Of a stretch of 64,000 nucleotides of DNA, positions 52,992-63,002 are shown one piece after another; the stretch's first letter is position 1, and each line of letters begins with the position of its first letter. The position numbers were made by a program, and so were the translations under genes. The notes below the pieces were generated by a model, which saw only the letters and a list, made by a program, of their open reading frames with translations, had not been told where the DNA came from and made no database searches. The stretch comes from Lachnoclostridium phytofermentans ISDg (GTDB taxonomy: Bacteria; Bacillota; Clostridia; Lachnospirales; Lachnospiraceae), in NCBI RefSeq assembly GCF_000018685.1, contig NC_010001.1, positions 1,938,001 to 2,002,000 on the forward strand, in the 5' to 3' direction.

Positions 52992-53340
52992 GAAATAATA
53001 GAATGAGTAATCCCGTATTATGGCAGTAATCAAGATAAAAAGAAGCAGTTGTATCTTTCTTAGAAAGTCAAAAACTAAATAATGTTTCAGGGATGTAATA
53101 AAATATTAAAGTAGTAATAAGAAGCAGGCAAGATTTATTTTGTCTGTTTCTTATTTTATATAAAAGGAATCATTATTATGTTTCAATATTACATAAATGT
53201 AAGCTATCTGTAAGATGAATCGATGGATGAAAAAAATTCTCCATGATATAATTTCATCATAAAATACGGAGGAGACGCTAATCCTCAACTAGACAGTTTT
53301 AAATAAACTTATTATATTTCCATTATACAAGGAGGAATAT
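52992..53340. other. intergenic region
   Basis: 349 bases before the glycosyltransferase gene. A weak dyad AGAAGCAG...CTGTTTCTTATT near 53120-53155 may be the terminator of the MerR gene. AAGGAGGAATAT precedes the next ATG. Nothing else is seen. Confidence 0.3.
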
Positions 53341-53967
53341 ATGAAGAAGAAATTTATTTGGATATTTAGTTTAATAATTCTTTCAACCATTATATTATGC
53401 TTTACTAAAGCTATGCCAGTCATTTCAAGTGGGTATAAAATGTACCAAAATGCAGTAAAGGAAAATAGCGTGGAAAGCGTTGTTGATAATATCAAAGAAA
53501 AAGAAGGGTATTTTAGTCTTGATACAATTCCAGAAGACTATATTAAGGAGTTGTTACAATCAGAGGATAAACGATTTTATTATCACTTTGGAATAGATCC
53601 AATATCCACTACGAGAGCAATGTTTAATAATGTAATGGCAGGTTCTTTTGTGCAAGGGGGAAGTACGATTACTCAGCAGCTTGCAAAGAATATGTACTTT
53701 TCTTTTGAAAAAAAGTTAGATAGAAAAGTGGCTGAAGTGTTTGTTGCTTTTGAATTAGAAAGAAATTATTCGAAAGATGAAATTTTAGAGCTTTATCTTA
53801 ATGTTATTTATTTTGGAGAAGGCTGCTATGGGGTGAAGGAAGCAGCAAATCATTATTATGGCGTTGAACCACAATATTTAAATGAAGAACAGATTGGAGA
53901 GTTAGTATTTACGATTAAGAGCCCGAATAATTATAATCCTAATGTTTATGTAGGGGAAGGGGTTTAG
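53341..53967 (+). CDS. monofunctional peptidoglycan glycosyltransferase (GT51)
   Basis: 208 residues. An N-terminal membrane anchor (FIWIFSLIILSTIILCF, 5-21) is followed by a GT51 domain with the catalytic Glu in SEDKRFYYHFGID (Glu75) and the motif QGGSTITQQLAKN (105-117), then KVAEVFVAFELER and LELYLNVIYFGEGCYGV. It polymerises lipid II into glycan strands outside the membrane. There is no transpeptidase domain, so it is an MgtA-type enzyme, not a class A PBP. A possible stress role near the cell wall is not shown by the context. Confidence 0.9.
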   Translation: MKKKFIWIFSLIILSTIILCFTKAMPVISSGYKMYQNAVKENSVESVVDNIKEKEGYFSLDTIPEDYIKELLQSEDKRFYYHFGIDPISTTRAMFNNVMAGSFVQGGSTITQQLAKNMYFSFEKKLDRKVAEVFVAFELERNYSKDEILELYLNVIYFGEGCYGVKEAANHYYGVEPQYLNEEQIGELVFTIKSPNNYNPNVYVGEGV

Positions 53968-54046
53968 GGGAGTGATTAATGAGAGGTTGAGGTGCGTTTT
54001 AGATGAGTACTAAAAGGTAGAGGATAGGATTTATACTTATATGAAG

Positions 54047-54078
54047 AGGCAGTCTCAAAATGAGTCTGCTTTTTTTGT
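54047..54078 (+). terminator. rho-independent terminator
   Basis: GCAGTCTC and GAGTCTGC pair with one T-T mismatch around AAAAT, followed by TTTTTTT. Confidence 0.7.
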
Positions 54079-54171
54079 AATAGTATATGTTTAATGACAT
54101 AAAAGCTTGAATATGGTAAAATTGGACTATATTGTTACATAGAAGTTAGAGAATATAAGGGAGTTTACATA

Positions 54172-56440
54172 ATGAGTAAAGAAATAGAAATTCAAAATGG
54201 CTTAAATACAGCGTTTATTAATCAGTATACATACTCTAATTTAGCTTACCGTCCTGAATTTATTGCAAATGATCATTTAAGTGGTAAAAAAGTTTTATCA
54301 ACAATAGAGAATGAATTAAATGATTGTGAAGAATTTTTTATTAGTGTTGCATTTATAACCATAGGTGGAATAACACCATTATTACAGACTTTAACAGAAC
54401 TTGAGAAGAAAAATATTCCTGGTAGGATACTAACAACTAATTATTTGACATTCAGTGAACCTGAAGCTTTAAGAAAGTTAGCAGAATGAATTTCAGATAA
54501 TAGTTATCGATGAAGTTCATCGAGCTGGGGCTGCAAGTTACCAAGTAATAATGAATTATTTTAAGCCTAAATTATGGCTTGGAATGACAGCTAGTCCTGA
54601 TAGACCAGATGGATATAATATATATGAATTATTTGATAACAATATAGCATATGAGATACGATTACAAAAAGCATTAGAAGAAAATTTGTTATGTCCGTTT
54701 CATTATTTTGGTATAACAGATCTATTAATTAATGGGGAAGATTTTACGGATACTCTTGGATTACGAAACTTTAATAAATTGATATCTGATGAAAGAGTTA
54801 ATTATGTGATTAAAAAAGCAAAATATTTTGGTTATAGCGGAGAACGAGTAAAAGGCCTAGTTTTTTGCAGTTCGAACGATGAAGCTCGAGTTTTGTCAGA
54901 AAAGTTCAATATGCGAGGATATAATACAACTTATCTATCTGGTGACAATTCTGTTATTGAAAGAGAGGAAGCCATAGATAGATTAGTTAGCAAATCAACA
55001 GTAAATAAGCTAGATTATATCTTTACAGTAGATATCTTTAATGAAGGAGTGGATATACCAGAGGTAAATCAGGTAATCATGTTACGTCCTACGGAATCAC
55101 CAATAGTATTTATTCAACAGTTAGGTAGAGGGTTAAGAAAAGCTGATAATAAAGAATTTGTTGTAATATTAGATTTTATAGGAAACTATACCAATAATTT
55201 CATGATTCCTATAGCTTTATCTGGAGATAGAAGTAGGAATAAGGACAGTTTACGTAAATTTATTGCTGAAGGTACACGTATTATTCCTGGATCTTCAAGT
55301 ATTCATTTTGATGAAATATCTAAAGAAAGAATTTATAAGTCAATAAATAGATCAACTTTAAACAAAGTTGAAGATATTAAATATGAATATAGATGTTTAA
55401 AAAATAAACTGGGTAGAATTCCTACATATAACGATTACGAGGAATATAATACGATCGATATAGAATGTATCTTCGAAAATAATTCTTTAGGCTCTTATCA
55501 TAATTTTTTGAAAAAATACGAGGTTGATTATTTATATAAAGATGCACTTAACGAAACACAAGAAGAAATGCTAGTATTTATATCACAAAAGATTGCTAGT
55601 GGAAAAAGAGTTGATGAACTACTTTTATTAAAGCGACTTATCACGTATAAATATTATTTAAGAAAAACATATGAGAATGACTTGGCGAATTATTATGGAG
55701 ATTCACCTAGTAGAAATAGACTCCGAAATATATATAAAGTATTAACAAATGATTTTGTTCCAAGTGAACCACAAAAGAAAAAGTTCTCAAAGAGTTTATT
55801 TATAAAAGATATGGAAGTAGAAATTGTACCTACGGAGCAATTCGCATTAGCGATAACTGATGATATTTTCTTTTTGCTATTAAATGAATTACTGGACTAT
55901 GGAATAAAACGTTATAAGAAGTATTTTAGTAATAGGTATAGAGATACAGATTTTGTTTTATATCAGAAGTATACAAAAAGCGATGTCTGTAGATTATTGA
56001 ATTGGGATAAAAATCAAAATCCACAAAATGTAGGTGGGTACTTTTATGATAAGGAAACTTGTACCTTACCAGTATTTATCACTTATGAAAAAGATGAAGG
56101 TATCAATGATTCACAAAAATATAAAGATAGATTTGTATCACCAGTAGAACTTATATCAATATCAAAACCAGGAAGAAATTTAAACTCACCAGAAATGAGC
56201 TACTTTTATTCTAATAAAACATCGATATTTTTGTTTATGCAGAAAAATAGTAATGATAAAGGGGCAAGTGAGTATTATTTTATGGGACAAGTATTTAATA
56301 CAGGTGAAAAGAAAATGGTTCGCAGAGAAGAAGTAGGGGATACCGTTTTAGAGTTTAGATATAAACTTGATATACCTGTTAGAGAGGATTTATACCAGTA
56401 TTTTGTCAATGATAATGTACCTGTAGGAGATAATAATTAA
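54172..56440 (+). pseudogene. broken PLD-like / DEAD-box helicase with DUF3427 domain
   Basis: Two frames belong to one family. The first (54172-54489, 105 residues) is the N-terminal part, with the phospholipase-D-like start (KVLSTIENELNDCEEFFISV). After the stop at 54487 the DEAH-type Walker B reads in another frame from about 54488 (FQIIVIDEVHRAGAASYQ) and continues through helicase motifs (GMTASPDRPD, QQLGRGLRKAD) to the DUF3427 tail. The ATG at 54551 gives the longest in-frame part (629 residues). The rest of the PLD domain and Walker A GxGKT are missing, so about 250-300 codons appear deleted, out of frame. The intact family is about 950-1000 residues; it links to DNA defence or repair. 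Confidence 0.8.
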
Positions 56441-56586
56441 GTTGTAAGGTTGAAATACAAATCTGGTGCTATGATTAGTCAATATGAATCATTAACTTGA
56501 CTAGGTACTTTTTTTGATGTAGTTTATAAATGAAAATAAGTTACGTATGACTATATTATGATAATTATGCAAAAGGAAGATTTAAG

Positions 56587-56985
56587 ATGAAAACAATAAA
56601 AGTAGTAGCCGCTATCATAGTGAATAATAAGAGAATTCTCGCTACACAACGTGGTTATGGTGATTTTAAAGGCGGATGGGAATTTCCTGGTGGTAAGATT
56701 GAAGAAGCCGAATCATCAGAAGTAGCACTTAGACGAGAAATAAAAGAAGAATTAGATATCGACATTGAAATTATAGATTTCTTAACTACAGTTGAGTATA
56801 CTTATCCTAATTTCCATTTATCTATGCAATGTTATTTCTGTGGTATCAAGGCTGGAGAGGTAAAACTATTAGAGCATGAAGCATCTAAATGGTTAGCAAT
56901 TGAAGAACTGGATTCTGTTCTATGGCTTCCTGCTGACATTGAAGTTGTGGAAAAAATTAAAGAGAGTTACCTTAATCATAACTAA
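56587..56985 (+). CDS. MutT-type Nudix hydrolase
   Basis: 132 residues with a full Nudix box: GGKIEEAESSEVALRREIKE, then ELDI. GYGDFKGGWEFPGG precedes it as in MutT/8-oxo-dGTP diphosphatases. It probably cleans oxidised or other nucleotide triphosphates, giving the monophosphate and pyrophosphate. Because YTYPNFHLSMQCYFCG matches the region after the Nudix box in CTP pyrophosphohydrolase-like MutT proteins, the exact nucleotide is unsure. GGAAGATTTAAG precedes the ATG. Confidence 0.88.
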   Translation: MKTIKVVAAIIVNNKRILATQRGYGDFKGGWEFPGGKIEEAESSEVALRREIKEELDIDIEIIDFLTTVEYTYPNFHLSMQCYFCGIKAGEVKLLEHEASKWLAIEELDSVLWLPADIEVVEKIKESYLNHN

Positions 56986-57017
56986 GAAATAATATATTAT
57001 TATTACCGACTGCCCGC

Positions 57018-57060
57018 ACCGCCTTCACACTAGTTAAAAGCTAGAGTGGAGGCGGTTTTA
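57018..57060 (+). terminator. rho-independent terminator
   Basis: ACCGCCTTCACACTAG pairs with CTAGAGTGGAGGCGGT (G-T and one mismatch), followed by TTTT. Confidence 0.8.
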
Positions 57061-57125
57061 TATCTTCCCATTACTCGTCAAATAGTGTAAGATAACCTTA
57101 CATACATAAGATAGGAGACAAAAGC

Positions 57126-59270
57126 ATGAGTACATATTACATTAACCATAACACACAGATTGATACTAGTCATTTAGCAGAAAATGAAGTCACAATACCA
57201 ATCATGCTTGCAATTAAAAGATTTTATCGTGACATGGAAAATACTCTTTGTGAATCAGATGATACAGGAATGAATATCGTTCTTTATTTGAAAGAAGGTG
57301 AAGCGGAAAGTTTTCGATTCTTTGGTGAGGAAAAGTCTATTATTCTAGAGGCAGCAGATGAACTTGGTTTTATTTATGCGCTCAATAATATAAGTGAAAA
57401 TACACTTGGTGTTACACCTCTATGGTTCTGGAACGACCAGATATTTACGAAGAAAGCTTCGGTCACCGTATTATCTGGAAAAGAAGAAATTGTATCTAAG
57501 AAAGCAAAAGTAAGATATCGAGGATGGTTTATAAATGATGAAGTTTTAATCTCAACATGGAAGGTGGATGGTAGTCCATCCTATGCTTGGGAGATGGCGA
57601 TGGAAGCATTACTTCGCTTTGGTGGTAATATGGTGATTCCGGGAACGGATTCAAACTCTAAGATTTATCGCAAACTTGCTTCAGATATGGGATTATGGAT
57701 TACGCATCACCATGCAGAACCTTTAGGTGCAGAGATGTTTGCAAGGGCTTACCCGAACTTAAATCCTTCCTATGATGAGTATCCGGAATTATTTCAGAAA
57801 CTTTGGAGAGAAGGAATTGAAGCGCAAATTGAGGATAAAGTTATCTGGAATCTTGGTTTTAGGGGGCAAGGAGATCTTCCTTTCTGGGAAAGCGATCCTA
57901 AATATGCGACACCAAAACAAAGGGGAGAATTAATCAGTTCGCTAATAAAGTTACAGTATCAGATGGTTTCTGAAAGAGTAAAGAATCCTGTATGTTGCAC
58001 GAATCTCTACGGTGAAATTATGGAGTTATATCAAGAGGGCATGTTAGATTTACCCAAAGGTATAATTAAGGTGTGGGCAGATAACGGATACGGAAAAATG
58101 GTTTCAAGAAGACAGGGAAATAACAATCCTAGAGTATATTCTTTACCTAATAATGATAAGTTGGAAGCAGTAGGTTTTACTCATGGGATTTATTATCATG
58201 CCTCCTTCTATGATTTACAGGCTGCAAATCACATGACGATGTTACCAAATTCTATGGAGTTTATCGGAAGAGAATTAGAGCATGCATTTAGCATAGGTGT
58301 AGATGAATTCCTCATTGTGAATTGTTCTAATATAAAACCACACGTTTATCCACTGGACTGCCTTCATGTTCTATGGACGGATGGTACAATTGATGCGAAT
58401 AAACATAGAAAGCAGTATATTAATCAGTATTATGGTTCTCACGTGGAAGATATTGCAGAGTGCTTTTCAGAGTATGCAAATTGCATGGTACCCTTTGGAG
58501 AAAAGGAGGATGAGCATGCGGGAGAGCAGTTTTATAATTACACTGTCAGACAGTTTGTTCATCACATGATGAAAGGGGAAAAAGAATCACCAGTTAAAGG
58601 GCTTCTTTGGCTAAATCTTGGAGATGAGAAGACGCTTACTATTTCAAAGCAAGTCTCTTGGTTTCATTCTCGAATGCTAGAAGCGAGGAGCAAAATGCAA
58701 GTACTATTTTCTAAATGTGAAGTAATAGTGAATGACCTAACCCAAACGGATTTAAAGGAGAATCAATATTCTGAATCGGATGAAGTGGAGAATAATAATA
58801 CGATTCAGGCTTTAGATAGAAATATATCAGCAAAAACATTAATATTGGATAGTATCTGGCTACAAGTAAAGTTACATTTGCTCTGTGTTGAAGGTTCCAT
58901 TTCCTTTTGTGAAGGATATCATTGTTATGAACAAGGAGAGTTAAAAGAAGCATTCTATCACATTGGGTTAGCAGCAGAGAAATTCCAGAATGCAAACGAT
59001 AATCTTCGAGCGAGAGAGTATGGAAAATGGAAAGGTTTTTATGCAAATGACTGCCTTTGCGATGTAAAACAAACTGCTTATGTGCTTCGACATCTGATGG
59101 GATATCTAAGAAACCTTGGGGATGGACCACACTTTTATGAATGGCAACGTTATTTTTTATATGCGGAAGAGGATCGTAGAGTTGTGTTGATTACGAATAT
59201 GGAAAATCATATGACGGATGATGAGTTGTTTGATTGTATGAAAGTTTGGATGGAAAAAGAGAATAAATAA
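57126..59270 (+). CDS. glycoside hydrolase family 115 (alpha-glucuronidase type), cytoplasmic
   Basis: 714 residues without a signal peptide. It has GH115 features: KVRYRGWFINDEVLI (about 130-144), GLWITHHHAEPLGAEMF (about 197-213), WNLGFRGQGDLPFW and KGIIKVWADNGYG. GH115 enzymes remove 4-O-methyl-glucuronic acid from xylan or its oligosaccharides. The lack of a signal implies action on imported xylo-oligosaccharides. At about 714 residues it is shorter than many GH115 proteins (often above 800), with no clear C-terminal beta domain. GATAGGAGACAAAAGC precedes the ATG. Confidence 0.85.
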   Translation: MSTYYINHNTQIDTSHLAENEVTIPIMLAIKRFYRDMENTLCESDDTGMNIVLYLKEGEAESFRFFGEEKSIILEAADELGFIYALNNISENTLGVTPLWFWNDQIFTKKASVTVLSGKEEIVSKKAKVRYRGWFINDEVLISTWKVDGSPSYAWEMAMEALLRFGGNMVIPGTDSNSKIYRKLASDMGLWITHHHAEPLGAEMFARAYPNLNPSYDEYPELFQKLWREGIEAQIEDKVIWNLGFRGQGDLPFWESDPKYATPKQRGELISSLIKLQYQMVSERVKNPVCCTNLYGEIMELYQEGMLDLPKGIIKVWADNGYGKMVSRRQGNNNPRVYSLPNNDKLEAVGFTHGIYYHASFYDLQAANHMTMLPNSMEFIGRELEHAFSIGVDEFLIVNCSNIKPHVYPLDCLHVLWTDGTIDANKHRKQYINQYYGSHVEDIAECFSEYANCMVPFGEKEDEHAGEQFYNYTVRQFVHHMMKGEKESPVKGLLWLNLGDEKTLTISKQVSWFHSRMLEARSKMQVLFSKCEVIVNDLTQTDLKENQYSESDEVENNNTIQALDRNISAKTLILDSIWLQVKLHLLCVEGSISFCEGYHCYEQGELKEAFYHIGLAAEKFQNANDNLRAREYGKWKGFYANDCLCDVKQTAYVLRHLMGYLRNLGDGPHFYEWQRYFLYAEEDRRVVLITNMENHMTDDELFDCMKVWMEKENK

Positions 59271-59306
59271 ACAGGTGTTATCCAATATGACAGAGGAGAA
59301 GATTGC

Positions 59307-59375
59307 ATGAAAAATAAAGTTGGAATTATATTATATACTGGTGATCAAGAATCCGTTTCTTCTTACCTTTATTAA
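59307..59375 (+). other. short ORF of 22 codons, possible gene remnant
   Basis: ATG at 59307 follows GAGGAGAAG at good spacing and encodes MKNKVGIILYTGDQESVSSY plus LY before TAA. The strong ribosome binding site with so short a frame suggests either a truncated second gene of the GH115 operon or a small peptide. I recognise no family. Confidence 0.35.
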
Positions 59376-59408
59376 GAGAATTATTGGAACAATAGCGAAA
59401 GCATTGAT

Positions 59409-59450
59409 TAAATAGCCAGATAGAAAAAGTTTTCTATCTGGGCTATTTAA
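59409..59450 (+). terminator. long stem-loop after GH115, terminator-like
   Basis: AAATAGCCAGATAGAAAA pairs with TTTTCTATCTGGGCTATTT with one bulge and a 2-base loop. T-run after the stem is short, so its strength is uncertain. The rest of the 312-base gap holds nothing else. Confidence 0.55.
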
Positions 59451-59582
59451 AGTTAATAACCTTATTTTTATCCCTATATTGAGATTGTAGTATTAGGAAA
59501 AGTCTCTTTTTCAATAATTAGGATGATATTGAAATGATTTCGTTCATATTTTAGATTAGTCTTATTCGTATTGTATATAATC

Positions 59583-60026
59583 TTATAAGTCTGTCGGTGG
59601 TGAATATTTGTATTTCTCTACTGGTTTAATTCTCTTTCCACATTGTGGACAAAATACATCGCTTAAAGGAATTCTATTGAGTAAACGTCCGCAAAAAGGA
59701 CAACAATTATAATAAAGACCTGCAAGTGAGTATCCTATCGATATTAAAGCTCCCAAGCCCATTACGGCTATACCCAGATATATATGAACTATTGTGAGTA
59801 AACACCCAAGAAAAAAGATAGCAATCATAGGGATAGAAAGCTTATATGCTATTTTTCTATATTTCCAAATTGTTTCTATTTTCTGGTTTTCTTCTTCAAA
59901 TACTTCTTGCTCTGGTCTAGGACGTCTTGTTGCGCGTCCACCACAAGGGCAAACGGAAGTAGCACTATCCAAAGAACGCCCACAAGTTAAGCATATGAAT
60001 TTTGAGTCATTCGTATTATCAACCAT
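59583..60026 (-). CDS. zinc-ribbon membrane protein, unknown function
   Basis: 147 residues. An N-terminal zinc ribbon (CLTCGRSLDSATSVCPCGG), two hydrophobic segments (about 62-105: IAYKLSIPMIAIFFLGCLLT, IYLGIAVMGLGALISIGYSL), and a C-terminal double-Cys zinc ribbon (CCPFCGRLLNR...CPQCGKRIKP). The start at 60026 follows AAGGAG by 7 bases; the frame runs on to 60092 without a binding site. It probably is a membrane-associated zinc-binding protein. It stands alone and divergent from the two-component pair. Confidence 0.75.
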   Translation of the reverse strand: MVDNTNDSKFICLTCGRSLDSATSVCPCGGRATRRPRPEQEVFEEENQKIETIWKYRKIAYKLSIPMIAIFFLGCLLTIVHIYLGIAVMGLGALISIGYSLAGLYYNCCPFCGRLLNRIPLSDVFCPQCGKRIKPVEKYKYSPPTDL

Positions 60027-60297
60027 AGTTTTTCTCCTTATGCGCTGCATTTTGTGTATGCCAAGTTTGTGTATGCAATGAAACACAAACAATCCAATTC
60101 ATTGGAAGAATGGCTAGCATGTTTTTTATCTTTTTCTATAGTATATCTGTTATATTATGGATAATCAAGGATAAGATATCCATTTATACAACATATCAAA
60201 ATTAATAGTACATGAAAGAAATTTAGCATGCATCAATATGAATGATAAAAGAGGAGACTTTGAACTATTTTATAGTATAATAATTATGCTATAATTT

Positions 60298-60327
60298 AAG
60301 ATTCATTTAAGGTTGACCTCTTAAAAT
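60298..60327 (+). promoter_or_regulatory. direct-repeat operator and -10 of the two-component operon
   Basis: AAGATT (60298) and AAGGTT (60309) are repeats with an 11-base period. The -10 TAAAAT starts 13 bases after the start of the second repeat (60322-60327). The same geometry occurs at 62.55 and 63.01 kb. The repeats replace a -35 box, as for OmpR/PhoB-type activators. Confidence 0.6.
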
Positions 60328-60402
60328 ATAGTAATAAGGAGCATACCACAACTCAAAAATTCTAAAACTTTTTTAGTTGATTAAGGTTAGGAAAACATAA
60401 CA

Positions 60403-61086
60403 ATGAGAATATTATTGATTGAAGATGAAAAATACATGGCAGAAGCTGTGGCGCAGGTTTTACGCAAGAACAATTATACTGTCGATTTAGCCCATGATGG
60501 TGAGTATGGGCTTGATTGTGCGTTGTCAGCTATCTACGATATCATTATACTTGATATCATGTTGCCTAAAATGAATGGGTTGGATGTTCTAAAGTCTTTA
60601 CGTAGAGAAAAAATTGCCACTCCTGTAATACTACTATCCGCCAAAGGGGAAACCGAAGACAAGGTAAGAGGACTGGATACCGGTGCGGATGATTATCTAC
60701 CAAAGCCATTTAAAACCGAAGAGCTTCTTGCTCGTTTGCGTGCGTTAGGGCGCAGAAAGGGTGAAATTATTCCGGAAGGTATATTGTCTTATGGTGATAT
60801 AGAACTTAATCCCAATACGCTGGATGTGTATTGTGGTAAAAAAACATACAAATTAACCCTAAAAGAAAGCCAGCTTTTAGAATTACTTATGAACATGAAA
60901 GGTATGGTTATCTCAAAAAATTACATTATCGAAAAGCTGTGGGGCTTTGATGGTGAAGCAGAAGATAACCATGTGGAGGTATACATCTCTTTTCTGCGTA
61001 AAAAACTGGCTGCACTAGGTTCAACGAATACAATTCAAACTATACGAGGTCTTGGATACATGTTAAAAATGGTAAAGGAAGAATAA
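60403..61086 (+). CDS. OmpR-family response regulator (VncR-like)
   Basis: 227 residues. The receiver domain has EDE (7-9), phosphoacceptor Asp51 in IIILDIMLPK and Lys in DYLPKPFK. The C-terminal winged helix (about 130-225) ends HVEVYISFLRKKLAALG, IQTIRGLGYML. It is followed 5 bases later by its kinase. The direct repeats upstream of its own gene and of the two downstream genes are its probable binding sites. The operon resembles VncRS-Vex loci of Gram-positive bacteria, in which the regulator controls an FtsX-type ABC exporter. Confidence 0.9.
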   Translation: MRILLIEDEKYMAEAVAQVLRKNNYTVDLAHDGEYGLDCALSAIYDIIILDIMLPKMNGLDVLKSLRREKIATPVILLSAKGETEDKVRGLDTGADDYLPKPFKTEELLARLRALGRRKGEIIPEGILSYGDIELNPNTLDVYCGKKTYKLTLKESQLLELLMNMKGMVISKNYIIEKLWGFDGEAEDNHVEVYISFLRKKLAALGSTNTIQTIRGLGYMLKMVKEE

Positions 61087-61091
61087 GGATT

Positions 61092-62402
61092 ATGTTTAAG
61101 AAATTACGAAACAGATTTATAATGCTTAATATGGTAATCATTTCGGTAATGATGCTTGCTGCCTTTGCTGTAATCTATATCATGACCTATACGAATATAC
61201 AAAATGAAAACAATGCAAAACTTCAAAAAGTTTCCGCTACTTACACCGTTGGCAAACAAGCAATTCTTCCTAACACAATGTTTGGAGGACGTATTGCAAA
61301 TGGTACAATCCCAACCGACTATACCCTTTCTTTTAATATTATCATTGACAGTGATGGCAGCCCTGTCAGTATACATTCTTTTGTCGATATGCCTGAAAAG
61401 ATGTATATAAAAGCTGCAGAGCTTGCGCTTTCCACAGGAAAACATGCAGCGAACATATCGCTTGATGGAAAGCGGTGGATGTTCCAAATCAATGAGATAG
61501 GGAATCTAGCAATGAGGGGATTTGAGGACAACGGAACAGGGAAAGTTGTTCAGTTAATAAATTGCAGTAAGATATCTTTTTTAGATATCACGGAGTCACA
61601 GGGAATATTGACTAATCTTTACATTACATTTGCTGTAATCGGTTTTCTAATGCTTTTTGTTATCTTTGGCATTAGTGTGTTTTTTGCCAGACGATCTGTT
61701 GCCCCTGTTGAAATAGCGTATATGAAACAAAAGCAGTTTGTTACGGATGCCTCTCATGAACTCAAAACACCCATTGCATCTATTGGCGCTAATACCGACG
61801 TTCTCCTGGCAAACAAGCAGGAAACCATCGAAAGTCAAAAAAAGTGGGTGGAATATATCAAGGCCGAAACCGATCGTATGGGGAAACTCGTGGGCAATCT
61901 TTTATATCTTGCCAAAACTGATAACGTTGAAATCGGCATGGATAGCTTACCATTTAATATCAGTGATACTATCCGTGACACCGTGTTATCTATGGAAGCT
62001 GTGGTATTTGAAAAAGGCTTGATGCTTACGCAAAGTATTGAGCCAAATATCATTATAAATGGCGACAGTGATAAGCTGGTACAGGTAGTGAAAATACTGT
62101 TTGACAACGCCATAAAATATTCAAATAAAAACGGTAGTATTGATATTGTACTAGAACAAACAAGACATCAAGTGGTGTTTACGATAAAAAACACTGGAGA
62201 TGGTATTTCTTCAGAACATCTACCAAAGATATTTGATCGTTTCTATCGCACCGACCCGTCAAGAGCACATGATGGTAGTTATGGATTAGGGTTGTCCATT
62301 GCCAAGGCAATAATCGACAACACAGGTGGTAAGATTTATGCTACAAGTGTGGAGGGAGAAAGTACTACCTTTATGTTTACGTTAAATAAAAATAATTCTT
62401 AA
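61092..62402 (+). CDS. sensor histidine kinase (VncS-like)
   Basis: 436 residues. Membrane segments near 12-34 and 178-200 flank an outer domain of about 140 residues. HisKA has FVTDASHELKTPIASIGANT (phosphoacceptor His), then HATPase boxes FDNAIKYSNKNG, IKNTGDGIS and GLGLSIAKAI. It signals to the OmpR regulator encoded just upstream. The outer domain has no recognised fold. GAATAAGGATT precedes the ATG. Confidence 0.9.
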   Translation: MFKKLRNRFIMLNMVIISVMMLAAFAVIYIMTYTNIQNENNAKLQKVSATYTVGKQAILPNTMFGGRIANGTIPTDYTLSFNIIIDSDGSPVSIHSFVDMPEKMYIKAAELALSTGKHAANISLDGKRWMFQINEIGNLAMRGFEDNGTGKVVQLINCSKISFLDITESQGILTNLYITFAVIGFLMLFVIFGISVFFARRSVAPVEIAYMKQKQFVTDASHELKTPIASIGANTDVLLANKQETIESQKKWVEYIKAETDRMGKLVGNLLYLAKTDNVEIGMDSLPFNISDTIRDTVLSMEAVVFEKGLMLTQSIEPNIIINGDSDKLVQVVKILFDNAIKYSNKNGSIDIVLEQTRHQVVFTIKNTGDGISSEHLPKIFDRFYRTDPSRAHDGSYGLGLSIAKAIIDNTGGKIYATSVEGESTTFMFTLNKNNS

Positions 62403-62411
62403 CGATGAAAG

Positions 62412-62439
62412 GTTCTCGGGTGAAAATCCGAGACTTTTT
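62412..62439 (+). terminator. short rho-independent terminator after the kinase gene
   Basis: TCTCGG pairs with CCGAGA around GTGAAAAT, followed by CTTTTT. A second terminator follows at once. Confidence 0.65.
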
Positions 62440-62440
62440 G

Positions 62441-62507
62441 GCTCTGTACTATGTATTTAGGGAGATTCATTGAAACTCACAAAAATACTTAGTGCAGAGC
62501 TTTTTTG
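62441..62507 (+). terminator. second, larger terminator
   Basis: GCTCTGTACTATGTATTT pairs with AAATACTTAGTGCAGAGC (two mismatches), followed by TTTTTT. The double terminator isolates the kinase gene from the next gene, which has its own promoter. Confidence 0.75.
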
Positions 62508-62542
62508 ATTTAAAAAGAAATACCGTATATAAAAATTCTTCA

Positions 62543-62575
62543 TTTAAGGTTCATTAAAGGTTGTTCTCTTATAAT
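62543..62575 (+). promoter_or_regulatory. direct-repeat operator and -10 of the small membrane protein gene
   Basis: AAGGTT at 62546 and 62557 (11-base period, within TTTAAGGTTCA and TTAAAGGTTGT). TATAAT (62570-62575) begins 13 bases after the start of the second repeat, as at 60.3 kb. Confidence 0.7.
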
Positions 62576-62606
62576 AAATACAAACTTAATTCAATGGAGG
62601 ATTCAT

Positions 62607-62990
62607 ATGAAGAAGAATGCGATAACCATAATCATATTAGGTCTGTCTGGTATTATCCTCGCCTTAGGTATTTGGCAGCTTGTGCTATACATACCTGCAC
62701 AGCTTGACATGCTTGCTGACGCTACAACACAGGGTGCTACTGCAGAGCAAATATCAGAATATTACTGGCAACAATTCATGCCGCAGGTGCTTAGCTATGT
62801 TATCACGACACTTGGTTTTGCTTCCGTATTATTTGCGGCTGGTATGCTTTATCGAAAGCATGGAGCATCAACAATTGCGGTAAGTAGCCCACAAATCGGG
62901 GAAATTCCACCAAAAGCAATCGAAGTTTTCAACAATCCTGATGATTTCTTTGAGGAATTTGAAATTGTTACAGACGAACAAGAACAGTAA
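62607..62990 (+). CDS. small membrane protein of the regulon, unknown function
   Basis: 127 residues. A first membrane segment (ITIIILGLSGIILALGIWQL, 6-25), an outer part (about 26-60), a second segment (LSYVITTLGFASVLFAAGMLY, about 62-82) and an acidic C-terminal tail (PDDFFEEFEIVTDEQEQ) in the cytoplasm. Family not recognised. Its promoter carries the same repeats as the regulator and the permease, so it belongs to the same regulon. ATGGAGGATTCAT precedes the ATG. Confidence 0.7.
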   Translation: MKKNAITIIILGLSGIILALGIWQLVLYIPAQLDMLADATTQGATAEQISEYYWQQFMPQVLSYVITTLGFASVLFAAGMLYRKHGASTIAVSSPQIGEIPPKAIEVFNNPDDFFEEFEIVTDEQEQ

Positions 62991-63002
62991 CAAAAATTAT
63001 GA

